DNA of 8,559 bases from Candidatus Latescibacterota bacterium (GTDB taxonomy: Bacteria > JAAXHH01 > JABIQT01): NCBI GenBank assembly GCA_018667995.1, contig JABIQT010000536.1:1-8559 (forward strand), read 5' to 3'. How positions within the stretch are numbered: the first letter of the stretch is position 1; every line of letters starts with the position of its first letter. The notes below the pieces were generated by a model, which saw nothing but the letters and a program-made list of their open reading frames with translations, searched no databases and had not been told where the DNA came from. The translations under genes were made by a program, and so were the position numbers. Below are positions 1 to 6,560 of this stretch, one piece after another.

Positions 1-83
1 CATGCCACCGTCAGCCGCCCAGGCGACGGCACCTGTCCCCGATGCAGTTGGACCTCCCGCTGCCGCTCCCGCATCGTCCCCAT
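1..83 (-). CDS. Transposase N-terminus, probably IS30-like (partial, runs off left edge)
   Basis: Reading the minus strand, an ATG at 83-81 opens a frame with no stop to the window edge (27 codons). The protein begins MGTMRERQREVQLHRG and continues into a SPGRLTVA stretch. This resembles the SPGRP(P/T)VA segment I associate with the N-terminal region of actinobacterial IS30-family transposases. The start is supported by a strong Shine-Dalgarno (GGAGGT, plus-strand 94-89) five bases before the ATG. About 20 bp further upstream is a probable IS terminal repeat, which is the spacing expected when a transposase starts just inside the element end. The catalytic DDE domain would lie left of the window, so the family call rests on a short N-terminal stretch and the context. 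Other families with a helix-turn-helix N-terminus are possible, and I cannot tell whether the gene is intact. Confidence 0.45.
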   Translation of the reverse strand, partial: MGTMRERQREVQLHRGQVPSPGRLTVA

Positions 84-85
84 CT

Positions 86-108
86 AACACCTCCACAATC
101 GAGGTGTT
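86..108 (-). promoter_or_regulatory. Hairpin covering the transposase ribosome-binding site
   Basis: There is a perfect 8-bp inverted repeat, AACACCTC and GAGGTGTT, separated by a 7-nt loop. In a transcript reading leftwards from outside the element, the 3' arm contains GAGGT of the transposase Shine-Dalgarno, and the arm ends two bases before the ATG at 83. Such a stem would hide the ribosome-binding site in read-through transcripts, a device known for some other insertion sequences (for example IS10). The repeat is seen directly; the regulatory role is inferred. Confidence 0.45.
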
Positions 109-127
109 GCGACAACCAGTTGAACCT
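100..127 (-). repeat. Probable terminal inverted repeat of the leftward IS
   Basis: On the minus strand this reads GGTTCAACTGGTTGTCGCAA followed by CACCTCG. The pattern resembles GGTTCAACTGGT-type ends I associate with actinobacterial IS elements. It lies directly between the IS3 transposase remnant on its right and the transposase start on its left, where an element end should be. A second small palindrome (ACCAG at 115-119 with CTGGT at 126-130) overlaps the outer part. The partner repeat lies outside the window, so the exact end cannot be fixed. Confidence 0.4.
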
Positions 128-535
128 GGTCAATACCTGCTCTACACCGTTACACCGAACGCCTCGCCGAATGCGGCGTCGTGAACTCGGTCGGGTCGCG
201 CGGCGATTCCTCCCAGTGTCTTCTTGGTAGGAACCACATGGTCCATCACCAGGCCCCCACGTCTGAGGACCCTGCAACCTTAACCTTCGGACAGGAAGGC
301 CCTAGACGACCTCAAACCCGCCCCCCTCGAATGGGCCGACTGGTTCAACCACCGCCGCCTGTTCGGCGAGTTCGGCCACATCTCACCAGCAGAGTTCGAA
401 GACCTCCATTACCGTCAACACGTCCCAGCCGAACCGGCCAGGACTCCACCAAACCCAGAGCACATCACAGCCTGCGTGAAACCCGGGGCGGTTCAGTCAG
501 TCGCACACTTAGGTGTTGTACCCAGGGGCACTTGA
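128..535 (+). pseudogene. IS3-family transposase OrfB C-terminal remnant, frameshifted
   Basis: Three reading-frame fragments line up in order with the C-terminal part of an IS3-family OrfB (rve integrase core). The first is GQYL at about 128-139. The second starts at 148 and reads RYTERLAECGVVNSVGSRGD, matching the usual RYTERLAEAG..SVGSRGDSYDNA region. The third starts at 299 in another frame and reads LDDLKPAPLEWADWFNHRRL, then FGEFGHISPAEFEDLHYRQ, ending at TGA 533-535. An extra 2 nt separates fragments one and two, and a further shift with degenerate sequence (about 214-298) separates two and three. The segment that normally holds YDNA and the catalytic Glu cannot be read. The N-terminal half, the first catalytic Asp and OrfA are missing, apparently cut off by the leftward element. 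The gene cannot encode an active transposase. Confidence 0.8.
470..495 (+). repeat. IS3-type right terminal inverted repeat
   Basis: The sequence ends in acccggggcggttca at 481-495. Its reverse complement begins TGAACCGCCCCGGGT, the form typical of terminal repeats of one group of IS3-family elements. It sits inside the 3' end of the OrfB remnant, as it often does in IS3 elements where orfB runs up to or through the repeat. The left-hand partner is not in the window. Bases after 495 would be old flanking DNA, although the remnant frame happens to stay open to 535. Confidence 0.6.
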
Positions 536-838
536 ACGCTTGTAGGAGGACTTCCACAACTAATGACTAATGACGGCCAGTTGTCGAAGGTCGTGCGGCG
601 GTCGTCGGTGTTTATCAGAACGTGGGGAAGCATCAAGGTCCTGCCTCATATCTCAGAGATCCACAAGCAAAGGTGTCTGTAATTATTGAAACTCTTTGCG
701 TGACCAACTGCTTGTCGGCCGATGGGCAACCGGAGCCACTATGCGCGGATAAGATTGTCCTCGTCCGCCCGCCCAATAGTGAGGCAAGGAACGGTAGTCA
801 GCATCCTTAGTGCTCTGACTAGGAGAATTTAGGTCTAG
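536..838. other. Non-coding gap upstream of pseB; no convincing gene
   Basis: About 300 bp lie between the IS debris and pseB. The best small frame is 563-682 (39 codons, starting MTNDGQLSKVV), with AGGAGG at 544-549. The spacing to its ATG is 13 nt, which is long, and I recognise no family. The operon promoter should lie here because pseB is the first plus-strand gene, but I see no good -35/-10 pair; a TAAGAT at 750-755 lacks a matching -35. A likely pseB Shine-Dalgarno, AGGAG, occurs at 821-825. No terminator-like stem with a T run was found. Confidence 0.5.
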
Positions 839-1819
839 ATGTCAACACTCAACGGGGAGTCGATCCTCATTACTGGTGGTACCGGCTCGTTCGGTCGCGC
901 GTTTGCCAGATACGCGTTGGACAACCTGGATCCACCTCGTCTCGTTGTCTACTCACGAGACGAGGTAAAGCAACTTGAGTTGCGCAGGCACCTTGATGAC
1001 GACCCCCGACTACGGTTTTTTATTGGAGACATACGGGATCAGACACGACTCCAGCGAGCGCTCCACGGCGTGGAGTCGGTCATTCACTGTTCCGCTCTCA
1101 AACAGGTCGACACGGCGGAGTACAACCCAATCGAATGCATCAAGACCAACGTGTTCGGGGCAGAAAACCTGATTAACGCGAGCATCGACGCCGGTGTTAA
1201 GCGCGTGATCGCTCTTTCAACCGACAAGGCATCGAGCCCGATCAACCTCTATGGGGCTAGCAAGTTATGCGCAGACAAGTTGTTCGTGGCCGCAAACCAC
1301 TACTCGGGCCTGAACGGGACCCGCTTTGCAGTGGTGCGTTACGGAAACGTTGCCAAGAGTCGAGGGTCAGTGATACCCATCTTCCAGGAACTAGCGCCCT
1401 CGGGAACGCTGCCGGTGACCGACCGACGAATGACCCGATTCTGGATCAGCATTGATGATGCCGTTCAATTCGTGGTCGACAGTGTTCAACGCATGCGGCA
1501 CGGCGGCGAGTTGTTCGTCCCGAGAATTCCCAGTACAAGGATCATCGATCTGGCTGAAGCAATCGCACCCGGTTGCAAGATTGAGGAAACCGGCATCCGG
1601 CCTGGTGAGAAGTTACATGAAGAGATGATCGCCGCCGAGGACTCCCGGCGGACCCGCATGTTCGATGACTACTATGTGATGCAACCCGTTCTTTCAGCGT
1701 GGGGTGGTGAGACGCTCATGTTGGGCGATCCAGTGCCCGAGGGCTTCTGCTACCGATCCGACTCTAACGAAGACTGGCTCTCCGTAGAGCAAATTCGACA
1801 ACTCCTACTCCGCCTGTGA
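839..1819 (+). CDS. pseB: UDP-N-acetylglucosamine 4,6-dehydratase (inverting), PseB
   Basis: This is a 326-residue extended short-chain dehydrogenase. By family knowledge PseB (FlaA1) converts UDP-GlcNAc to UDP-2-acetamido-2,6-dideoxy-beta-L-arabino-hexos-4-ulose, the first step of pseudaminic acid synthesis, in the cytoplasm. The N-terminal Rossmann motif TGGTGSFG (12-19) binds NADP. STDKA (127-131) and YGASK (138-142) hold the Asp-Lys and Tyr/Lys catalytic residues of the inverting dehydratases. Further matches to the PseB type are ALKQVDTAEYNPIECIKTN (86-104), VVRYGN, SRGSVIP, RMTRFWIS and GIRPGEKLHEEMI. STDKA and the roughly 330-residue length separate it from the larger membrane-bound PglF/CapD type. 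It is the first gene of the plus-strand operon, with a possible AGGAG at 821-825. Its stop overlaps the pseC start by 4 nt (GTGA). A specificity switch to a related dehydratase cannot be excluded but is unlikely given pseC next door. Confidence 0.93.
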   Translation: MSTLNGESILITGGTGSFGRAFARYALDNLDPPRLVVYSRDEVKQLELRRHLDDDPRLRFFIGDIRDQTRLQRALHGVESVIHCSALKQVDTAEYNPIECIKTNVFGAENLINASIDAGVKRVIALSTDKASSPINLYGASKLCADKLFVAANHYSGLNGTRFAVVRYGNVAKSRGSVIPIFQELAPSGTLPVTDRRMTRFWISIDDAVQFVVDSVQRMRHGGELFVPRIPSTRIIDLAEAIAPGCKIEETGIRPGEKLHEEMIAAEDSRRTRMFDDYYVMQPVLSAWGGETLMLGDPVPEGFCYRSDSNEDWLSVEQIRQLLLRL

Positions 1820-2913
1820 CTAACGCCAGAGTTCCATATGGCCACCAGAGCCTTGATGAGGACGATCTCGCTGCCGTAAGACAGGTCATGCTCAGTGATC
1901 GGCTCACACAGGGTCCTGTAGTTCCAGAATTTGAGACGGCAGTCGCCAACTCAGTGGGTTCCAGGTTCGCCGTCGCATTCAGCAGCGGAACCGCTGCCCT
2001 CCACGGAGCTGCCTTCGCCAGCGGGCTCCACCCCGGCGAAGTCGTCGTCACAACCCCGCTCACCTTTATTGCCAGCCTGAACTGCATACGCTACGTTGGC
2101 GCCCGTCCAGCCCTCATTGACATAGATCCGGCGACACTAAACATCGATCTAACTCAAGTTTCCGAGGCCGCCGCGGGCCTAGTGGCTGTCCACTACGCTG
2201 GTCTACCGGTCGACCTACGAAAGTTGCGGTCTCGTCCTCGGATCGTGATTGAGGATGCATCTCATTCGCTCGGGGCTTCGACGCCGTACGGCCCAGTCGG
2301 CAACTGCGCTCTCAGCGACATGACGGTCTTTTCCTTCCACCCGGTCAAGCCGATCACTACAGGTGAGGGTGGAATGGTGACCACCAACTCCTCAGTGTTC
2401 GCTGAGTCCCTAAGACGATTTAGGAACCACGGAATCACGCCTCAACCGCAGAAGGGGGCTTGGTGCTACGACGTCACCGAACTCGGATACAACTACCGTA
2501 TGACCGACATGCAGGCAGCACTCGGACTCTCACAGTTACGAAAACTCAGTTGCTTTGTGGAACGACGAAACGCGATCGCCGATCGATACCGAACGCTCCT
2601 GACCAACCTATCGTTGCTTCTGCCCCCTGAAGCAGAAATGGGATTTCGTCACGGCTACCATCTCTTCCCTGTGCGGGTCGACAACCGGAGGCAGGTCTTC
2701 GACGGACTTCGTGCACGAGGCCTTGACGTTCAGGTGCACTACGTTCCCGCTCACCACCACGGGGTCAACATTGACCTAGGGCTCCGGCCCGGTGATCTCC
2801 CGAACTGCGACGCCGCCTACGACCGTCTTGTCAGCCTGCCGATCTTCCCTGATCTGACCGATCGGCAACAGGACCGTGTTGTCAACGCACTCAGAACAAT
2901 TCTGGTGTCTTGA
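1816..2913 (+). CDS. pseC: UDP-4-amino-4,6-dideoxy-N-acetyl-beta-L-altrosamine transaminase, PseC
   Basis: This 365-residue protein belongs to the DegT/DnrJ/EryC1/StrS PLP aminotransferases. PseC transfers an amino group, usually from glutamate, to C4 of the PseB 4-keto product to give UDP-4-amino-4,6-dideoxy-beta-L-AltNAc. Visible motifs are SSGTAALH (56-63, phosphate pocket), EDASHSLGA (146-154, with Asp147 for the pyridine nitrogen) and FSFHPVKPITTGEGG (172-186), where Lys178 is the Schiff-base lysine. The HPVKPITT form is characteristic of the PseC subgroup. YNYRMTDMQAALG and HYVPAHHHG further on are also typical. The GTG start at 1816 overlaps the pseB stop (GTGA), and no clear Shine-Dalgarno precedes it, so translation is probably coupled to pseB. 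Length is normal for the family and the gene looks intact. Confidence 0.93.
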   Translation: MTNARVPYGHQSLDEDDLAAVRQVMLSDRLTQGPVVPEFETAVANSVGSRFAVAFSSGTAALHGAAFASGLHPGEVVVTTPLTFIASLNCIRYVGARPALIDIDPATLNIDLTQVSEAAAGLVAVHYAGLPVDLRKLRSRPRIVIEDASHSLGASTPYGPVGNCALSDMTVFSFHPVKPITTGEGGMVTTNSSVFAESLRRFRNHGITPQPQKGAWCYDVTELGYNYRMTDMQAALGLSQLRKLSCFVERRNAIADRYRTLLTNLSLLLPPEAEMGFRHGYHLFPVRVDNRRQVFDGLRARGLDVQVHYVPAHHHGVNIDLGLRPGDLPNCDAAYDRLVSLPIFPDLTDRQQDRVVNALRTILVS

Positions 2914-2925
2914 GATGCATGCGTC

Positions 2926-2933
2926 GGAGAAGG
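2926..2933 (+). promoter_or_regulatory. Ribosome-binding site that decides the pseG start
   Basis: GGAGAAGG lies seven bases before the ATG at 2941 but only one base before the in-frame TTG at 2935. The spacing favours ATG 2941 as the real start, which gives 324 rather than 326 residues. Confidence 0.6.
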
Positions 2934-2940
2934 GTTGCCG

Positions 2941-3915
2941 ATGATCCCGCGACTTGTTGTGAGAGTCGATGGCTCGCGGGAAGTTGGATTCGGTCACGCC
3001 GTCAGATCCCTTGCGCTGGTCCAGGCTTGGCTAGATCAGGGAGGTACCGCCTCGGTGGCGAGCGCCTACCTGCCGGATCCTGTACGGCAGACCCTGCTAG
3101 ACGAAGGAGTCCAGATCATTGGACTCCCGTCGGTCGACACCGTCACGGACCCACTCCTAGAGTTGTTTGAACAAACTGATTGGGCAATCTTCGATAGTTA
3201 CGTAGTGCCAGCCCAAGTCCGTGAACTCGCCAAGGAGCGCTGTCCACGCACTGGGATGATCGATGATTTTGCCAACTCCACGCGCCCGGTAAATTTGGAT
3301 CTCATAGTTGATCAGAACTTGGGGGTAGGGCCAGAGTGTTATTCTGACGACAGGGTCAACTCGCTGCTTCTGGGAACTAGGTACGCTTTGCTCAGACGGT
3401 TCTTCAGGTCTACGGCCAGTCCCCGCCGGCAAACCAGCGACGGAAGGTTGCAAATTCTCTTCCTGACAGGCGGCTCGAGGCACCCTGTCGTCGCAGATGC
3501 ATTTCGTGGGGTCGCTGGCAACCTGAGACGCCAAGGGCACCATGTAATCGCTGTCGGTGGTGACCTAAGCGCACCACAGTTCGATTTCAACGACCTTCCC
3601 CGTGTCATGATTGAGGCGGACCTAGCAGTGTCTGCAGCCGGCTCCACCTGCTGGGAACTCGCCTGGTCTGGGGTTCCAACTGTTGCAATCCCCATAGCCG
3701 ACAACCAGAACCGGCTTGCCGAAGTCCTAGCATCGACGGGAGCAGCAGTGTCGCTTGACCCCAGGTCCCGCGAACTCCAGCGTGATCTCAGTCACACCAT
3801 TGCTGAGCTCGTCGCCACCCCAGAACGACGACAGGAAATGGCAGAAGTCGGCCGCAGTCTGGTCGACGGTTTAGGAACTGAACGGGTGGTTACCGCAATG
3901 ATGGACGAAATATAG
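2941..3915 (+). CDS. pseG: UDP-2,4-diacetamido-2,4,6-trideoxy-beta-L-altropyranose hydrolase, PseG
   Basis: This 324-residue protein has the GT-B-like fold of PseG, which releases UDP from the activated bis-amino sugar so that PseI can use it. The N-terminus contains VDGSREVGFGHAVRS, and His19 matches the catalytic His of the conserved GFGH motif (His17 in Campylobacter PseG). IDDFANS and DLIVDQNLG follow in the N-terminal half. The C-terminal nucleotide-binding half carries FLTGGSRH, AAGSTCWELAWSGVP (Ser235 and Glu239, the usual UDP-contact positions) and IADNQNRLAEVL (Asp254-Asn255-Gln256). It lies 27 nt after pseC. No PseH acetyltransferase is fused to it or next to it, so its true substrate may carry a different group at N4 (see the formyltransferase entry). 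The next gene begins after a 70-bp AT-rich gap. Intact. Confidence 0.9.
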   Translation: MIPRLVVRVDGSREVGFGHAVRSLALVQAWLDQGGTASVASAYLPDPVRQTLLDEGVQIIGLPSVDTVTDPLLELFEQTDWAIFDSYVVPAQVRELAKERCPRTGMIDDFANSTRPVNLDLIVDQNLGVGPECYSDDRVNSLLLGTRYALLRRFFRSTASPRRQTSDGRLQILFLTGGSRHPVVADAFRGVAGNLRRQGHHVIAVGGDLSAPQFDFNDLPRVMIEADLAVSAAGSTCWELAWSGVPTVAIPIADNQNRLAEVLASTGAAVSLDPRSRELQRDLSHTIAELVATPERRQEMAEVGRSLVDGLGTERVVTAMMDEI

Positions 3916-3985
3916 TGGAGCTTAGACTCTACAGAGTAACCCTATTTCAGCTAACACAATCAACTCTCGCAGGTGAACTATTACA

Positions 3986-4783
3986 ATGGTATCTAACGCT
4001 ATGTCCAACAAGGATAAGATTCATCAACAGATCATATCATACTGGGACAGTGTAGCCACGCCGTATCATGATACTGAGATAGGAGAGATAAATGCCTCAC
4101 CCGACATTCTGTGTAAAGAGTTGGAACTTGATGCACTTCATCGAGCCCTCAATCCAGATGTAGACACGATAGAAATCGGTTGCGGCAACGGCCACAATCT
4201 GTTCGAATTGCAGAAGACATTCACAGGCTCTCTTACAGGCCTTGATGTATCAGCTCAGATGATTAAGTCCGCAAAGACTCGAAACGCAGACATTAACTTT
4301 ATTACTAGTGACATCTTGACTGATCTGCCGTTTGAACATACCTTTTCCCAAGCGTTTTCGGTCAGATGCTTAATCAATATTCATCCATTTGAGAATCAAT
4401 TACATGCTCTTTCCCAAATTGCGTCTTTGCTAAACATGGGAGGAGTGGTTGCATTGATTGAACCAACACTTCAGTCACTACATCAACTGAACGAACTTAG
4501 GACGACCGTTGGCCTAGAAGAAATAGAACTTAGATGGCATAATCTATATATTGACGAAGAACAGTTCCTTGATAATCTACCTGGTGAATTAGAGTTAGAA
4601 TATATTGATCGCTTCTCAAGTACTTATTACTTGGCCTCACGAATCTTCAATGCTATTGCAACCCCTAGAGGCGAATCACCTGATTATCGTTCAGCGATCA
4701 ATCAAGCTGGTCGGCTACTGCCATCGTTTGGAGATTTCGGACCTCATAAAATGTTTGTTCTTAGGAAGGTGTGTCCTACATGA
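3986..4783 (+). CDS. Class I SAM-dependent methyltransferase
   Basis: This 265-residue protein has a Rossmann methyltransferase core: motif I EIGCGNGHN (63-71), an acidic residue after beta2 in GLDVSAQMI (Asp87), the ITSDILTDLPF segment and LNMGGVVALIEP as the post-core strands. No membrane segment or signal peptide is apparent. The acceptor is unknown. Its place between pseG and pseI suggests O- or N-methylation of a nonulosonate or its precursor, but this is inferred from context only. AGGTGA at 3971-3976 supports ATG 3986; ATG 4001 is an alternative. The gene ends in an ATGA overlap with pseI. Its composition is strikingly AT-rich: sampled lines are about 35-43% GC, against roughly 53-68% for sampled pseC lines. 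It also uses AT-ending codons freely. This points to separate acquisition. It could instead act on another cell-surface sugar made by genes outside the window. Confidence 0.85.
   Translation: MVSNAMSNKDKIHQQIISYWDSVATPYHDTEIGEINASPDILCKELELDALHRALNPDVDTIEIGCGNGHNLFELQKTFTGSLTGLDVSAQMIKSAKTRNADINFITSDILTDLPFEHTFSQAFSVRCLINIHPFENQLHALSQIASLLNMGGVVALIEPTLQSLHQLNELRTTVGLEEIELRWHNLYIDEEQFLDNLPGELELEYIDRFSSTYYLASRIFNAIATPRGESPDYRSAINQAGRLLPSFGDFGPHKMFVLRKVCPT
4763..4769 (+). promoter_or_regulatory. Ribosome-binding site that decides the pseI start
   Basis: AGGAAGG lies ten bases before ATG 4780 and one base before the in-frame GTG at 4771. ATG 4780 also forms an ATGA overlap with the methyltransferase stop, so it is the better start. 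Confidence 0.6.
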
Positions 4784-5835
4784 TAGGTAATATTGTTATT
4801 GGTGACAGGAATATTTGTGCCAGAGAGGCACCATTGATTGTGGCTGAGATGTCAGGGAACCACAACCAATCCCTTAATCAGGCGATAGGGATTGTTGAGG
4901 CCGCGGCAACTTCCGGTGCTCATGCTCTCAAACTTCAGACCTACACTGCTGATACTATGACTATCGATGTCAACGGGGACGGATTTTCTGTTACTGACTC
5001 AAATAGTCCATGGTATGGGCGCTCCCTCTATGACCTCTACGAAGAAGCGCACACTCCCTGGGAGTGGCATGAGGCCATTTTCGACCGATGCCGAGAACTT
5101 GGCCTAATCCCGATAAGCACGCCATTCGATGAAACTTCTGTCGAGTTTCTTGAACAGTTTGATCTTCCCGCCTATAAAGTGGCATCGTTTGAGAATACTG
5201 ATCTACCTCTTTTGCGGCGTATAGCTTCCACCGGCAAACCGATGATAATCTCGACTGGAATGACAACACTCACCGAACTTTCTGAGACGATTGAGGAAGT
5301 TCGAACCGCAGGTTGCGAGCAACTCGTACTCCTAAAGTGTACGAGTAGTTACCCAGCAAATCCAAGTTTCAGTAACCTGATGACTATTCCCCATATGCGG
5401 CAACTATTCGGCACCGAGGTCGGACTCTCGGATCACACCCTGGGGATTGGTGCGGCCATAGCCGCTGTAGCGCTGGGAGCTACCGTGATTGAGAAGCACT
5501 TCACACTTAGCCGCGCAGACGGTGGCGTTGACAGCCAATTCTCTCTGGAACCCGATGAGATGGCATCGCTAGTCATAGAATCTGAACGTGCATGGAATAG
5601 TCTCGGAGAGGTCTTCTACGCACCTACAGAGCCAGAAGTCGAATCACTCGTCTTCCGACGATCCCTCTACTTCGTGGAGGACATTGAGAGCGGGGGAACG
5701 ATCACCCAATCACACATTCGTAGAATTCGACCAGGCCTTGGTATTCCACCTAAGCATGAAGAAGAGATCATCGGACGTAAGGTCCGGGCAGCGGTCAAGC
5801 GCGGCTGGCCGGTGACGTGGGAACTACTCGAATAG
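4780..5835 (+). CDS. pseI: Pseudaminic acid synthase, PseI
   Basis: This 351-residue NeuB-family protein is a TIM barrel with a C-terminal SAF (antifreeze-like) domain. PseI condenses the free 2,4-diamino-2,4,6-trideoxy-L-altrose product with phosphoenolpyruvate to form the nine-carbon acid. Motifs typical of PseI rather than sialic acid NeuB are LKLQTYTADTMT, LYEEAHTPWEWH, STPFDETSV, YKVASFE (NeuB usually has KIASG/AD), IISTGM and LKCTSSYPA. Both metal-binding histidines of NeuB enzymes are present: His219 in GLSDHTLG and His240 in EKHFTLSR, 21 residues apart. FSLEPDEM follows. The SAF domain starts around FRRSLYFVEDIESG and contains IRRIRPGLGIPPKHEEEIIG. The 3' end overlaps the formyltransferase-like gene by 19 nt. 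The sharp rise in GC right at its start contrasts with the preceding methyltransferase gene. Confidence 0.93.
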   Translation: MIGNIVIGDRNICAREAPLIVAEMSGNHNQSLNQAIGIVEAAATSGAHALKLQTYTADTMTIDVNGDGFSVTDSNSPWYGRSLYDLYEEAHTPWEWHEAIFDRCRELGLIPISTPFDETSVEFLEQFDLPAYKVASFENTDLPLLRRIASTGKPMIISTGMTTLTELSETIEEVRTAGCEQLVLLKCTSSYPANPSFSNLMTIPHMRQLFGTEVGLSDHTLGIGAAIAAVALGATVIEKHFTLSRADGGVDSQFSLEPDEMASLVIESERAWNSLGEVFYAPTEPEVESLVFRRSLYFVEDIESGGTITQSHIRRIRPGLGIPPKHEEEIIGRKVRAAVKRGWPVTWELLE

Positions 5836-6560
5836 CCGGTTCGCCCGGACCAAAAACGAGCCCGTCATTCGTAGTTGTAGGCTCTCGTCCGTGGAACCGC
5901 CAACTGTTTGATAGGCAGATTCGAGATCAACCTGGCACATGGGTATTCATCGATTCTCCGGACGCCCTCAGCGTTGATCGTCTTGCTCAGATTGATCCCC
6001 GCTACGTGTTCTTCCTTCATTGGAGTTCACTCGTTCAACCTTCTATTCATGATCGATGGGAGTGTGTAGTTTTCCACATGACTGACGTCCCCTACGGCAG
6101 GGGCGGGAGTCCGCTCCAGAACCTAATGGCCCGCGGACATGAAGAAACGGTGCTTTCGGCCATTCGAATGACCAACAGTTTGGATGCCGGACCGGTCTAC
6201 ATGAAACAACTCCTACAGTTGGACGGTACCGCTGACGATATCTACCGCCGCGCTGGATTACAGTCGGTCAACATGATGATTGAGATCATTAACAGCGAGC
6301 CTGAACCCGTTCCCCAGGCAGGAGAAGTAACCATGTTTGAGCGGAGAACACCCGAGCAGAGTCAACTGAGCGCCAGCACTACAGACCTTAGGGATTTGGA
6401 TGTGTTCATCCGAATGCTTGACGCGGATGGATACCCAGCCGCCTTCCTACGCCACGGAAACCTCAGGCTTGAGTTCCGGGACTCCTCATTGCAAGACAAC
6501 CGAATCGTCGCCAAGGTGGAGATTACGAGTACAGACTCCAAGGAGGAACACACGACATGA
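5817..6560 (+). CDS. Formyltransferase-like protein, probable sugar N-formyltransferase (PseJ-like)
   Basis: This 247-residue protein has the core signature of N10-formyltetrahydrofolate-dependent formyltransferases. The block VVFHMTDVPYGRGGSPLQNL (84-103) corresponds to NxHxSLLPxxRG of methionyl-tRNA formyltransferase. His87 is the catalytic His, and SLDAGPVYMK supplies Asp123, 36 residues later, the same spacing as His108-Asp144 in E. coli Fmt. Val85 occupies the position of the catalytic Asn. FERRTPEQSQL (roughly 174-184) is typical of the polysaccharide-cluster subgroup. The C-terminus (about 190-247) resembles a small substrate domain. No PseH acetyltransferase is seen, so this protein is the natural candidate to acylate N4 of the PseC product, giving a 7-N-formyl pseudaminic acid. 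I recall such an enzyme being named PseJ, but the assignment here is inferred. The GTG start overlaps pseI and has no strong Shine-Dalgarno; no other start is near. It ends in ATGA with the deacetylase gene. Confidence 0.75.
   Translation: MGTTRIAGSPGPKTSPSFVVVGSRPWNRQLFDRQIRDQPGTWVFIDSPDALSVDRLAQIDPRYVFFLHWSSLVQPSIHDRWECVVFHMTDVPYGRGGSPLQNLMARGHEETVLSAIRMTNSLDAGPVYMKQLLQLDGTADDIYRRAGLQSVNMMIEIINSEPEPVPQAGEVTMFERRTPEQSQLSASTTDLRDLDVFIRMLDADGYPAAFLRHGNLRLEFRDSSLQDNRIVAKVEITSTDSKEEHTT

Noticed and set aside
11-277. Minus-strand open frame containing RFNWLSQHL
   Set aside because: It reads through the IS end and the IS3 remnant in a frame different from the transposase start at 83. Its content is explained by the terminal repeat being translated by chance.
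181-570. 129-codon plus-strand open frame
   Set aside because: Its first part is one fragment of the IS3 OrfB remnant. After about 298 the real OrfB similarity is in another frame, so it is not a gene.
563-682. 39-codon frame (MTNDGQLSKVV...) downstream of AGGAGG at 544-549
   Set aside because: The spacing to the ATG is long (13 nt), the protein is very short, no family is recognisable, and it lies next to IS debris. It is mentioned only within the gap entry.
750-755. TAAGAT as a -10 box for the pse operon
   Set aside because: There is no acceptable -35 at 16-18 bp upstream, and the pseB start is about 85 bp away. Support is insufficient.
3926-3937. ACTCT-AC-AGAGT palindrome after pseG, considered as a terminator
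   Set aside because: It has a five-base stem, a two-base loop and no T run, so it is too weak to call.
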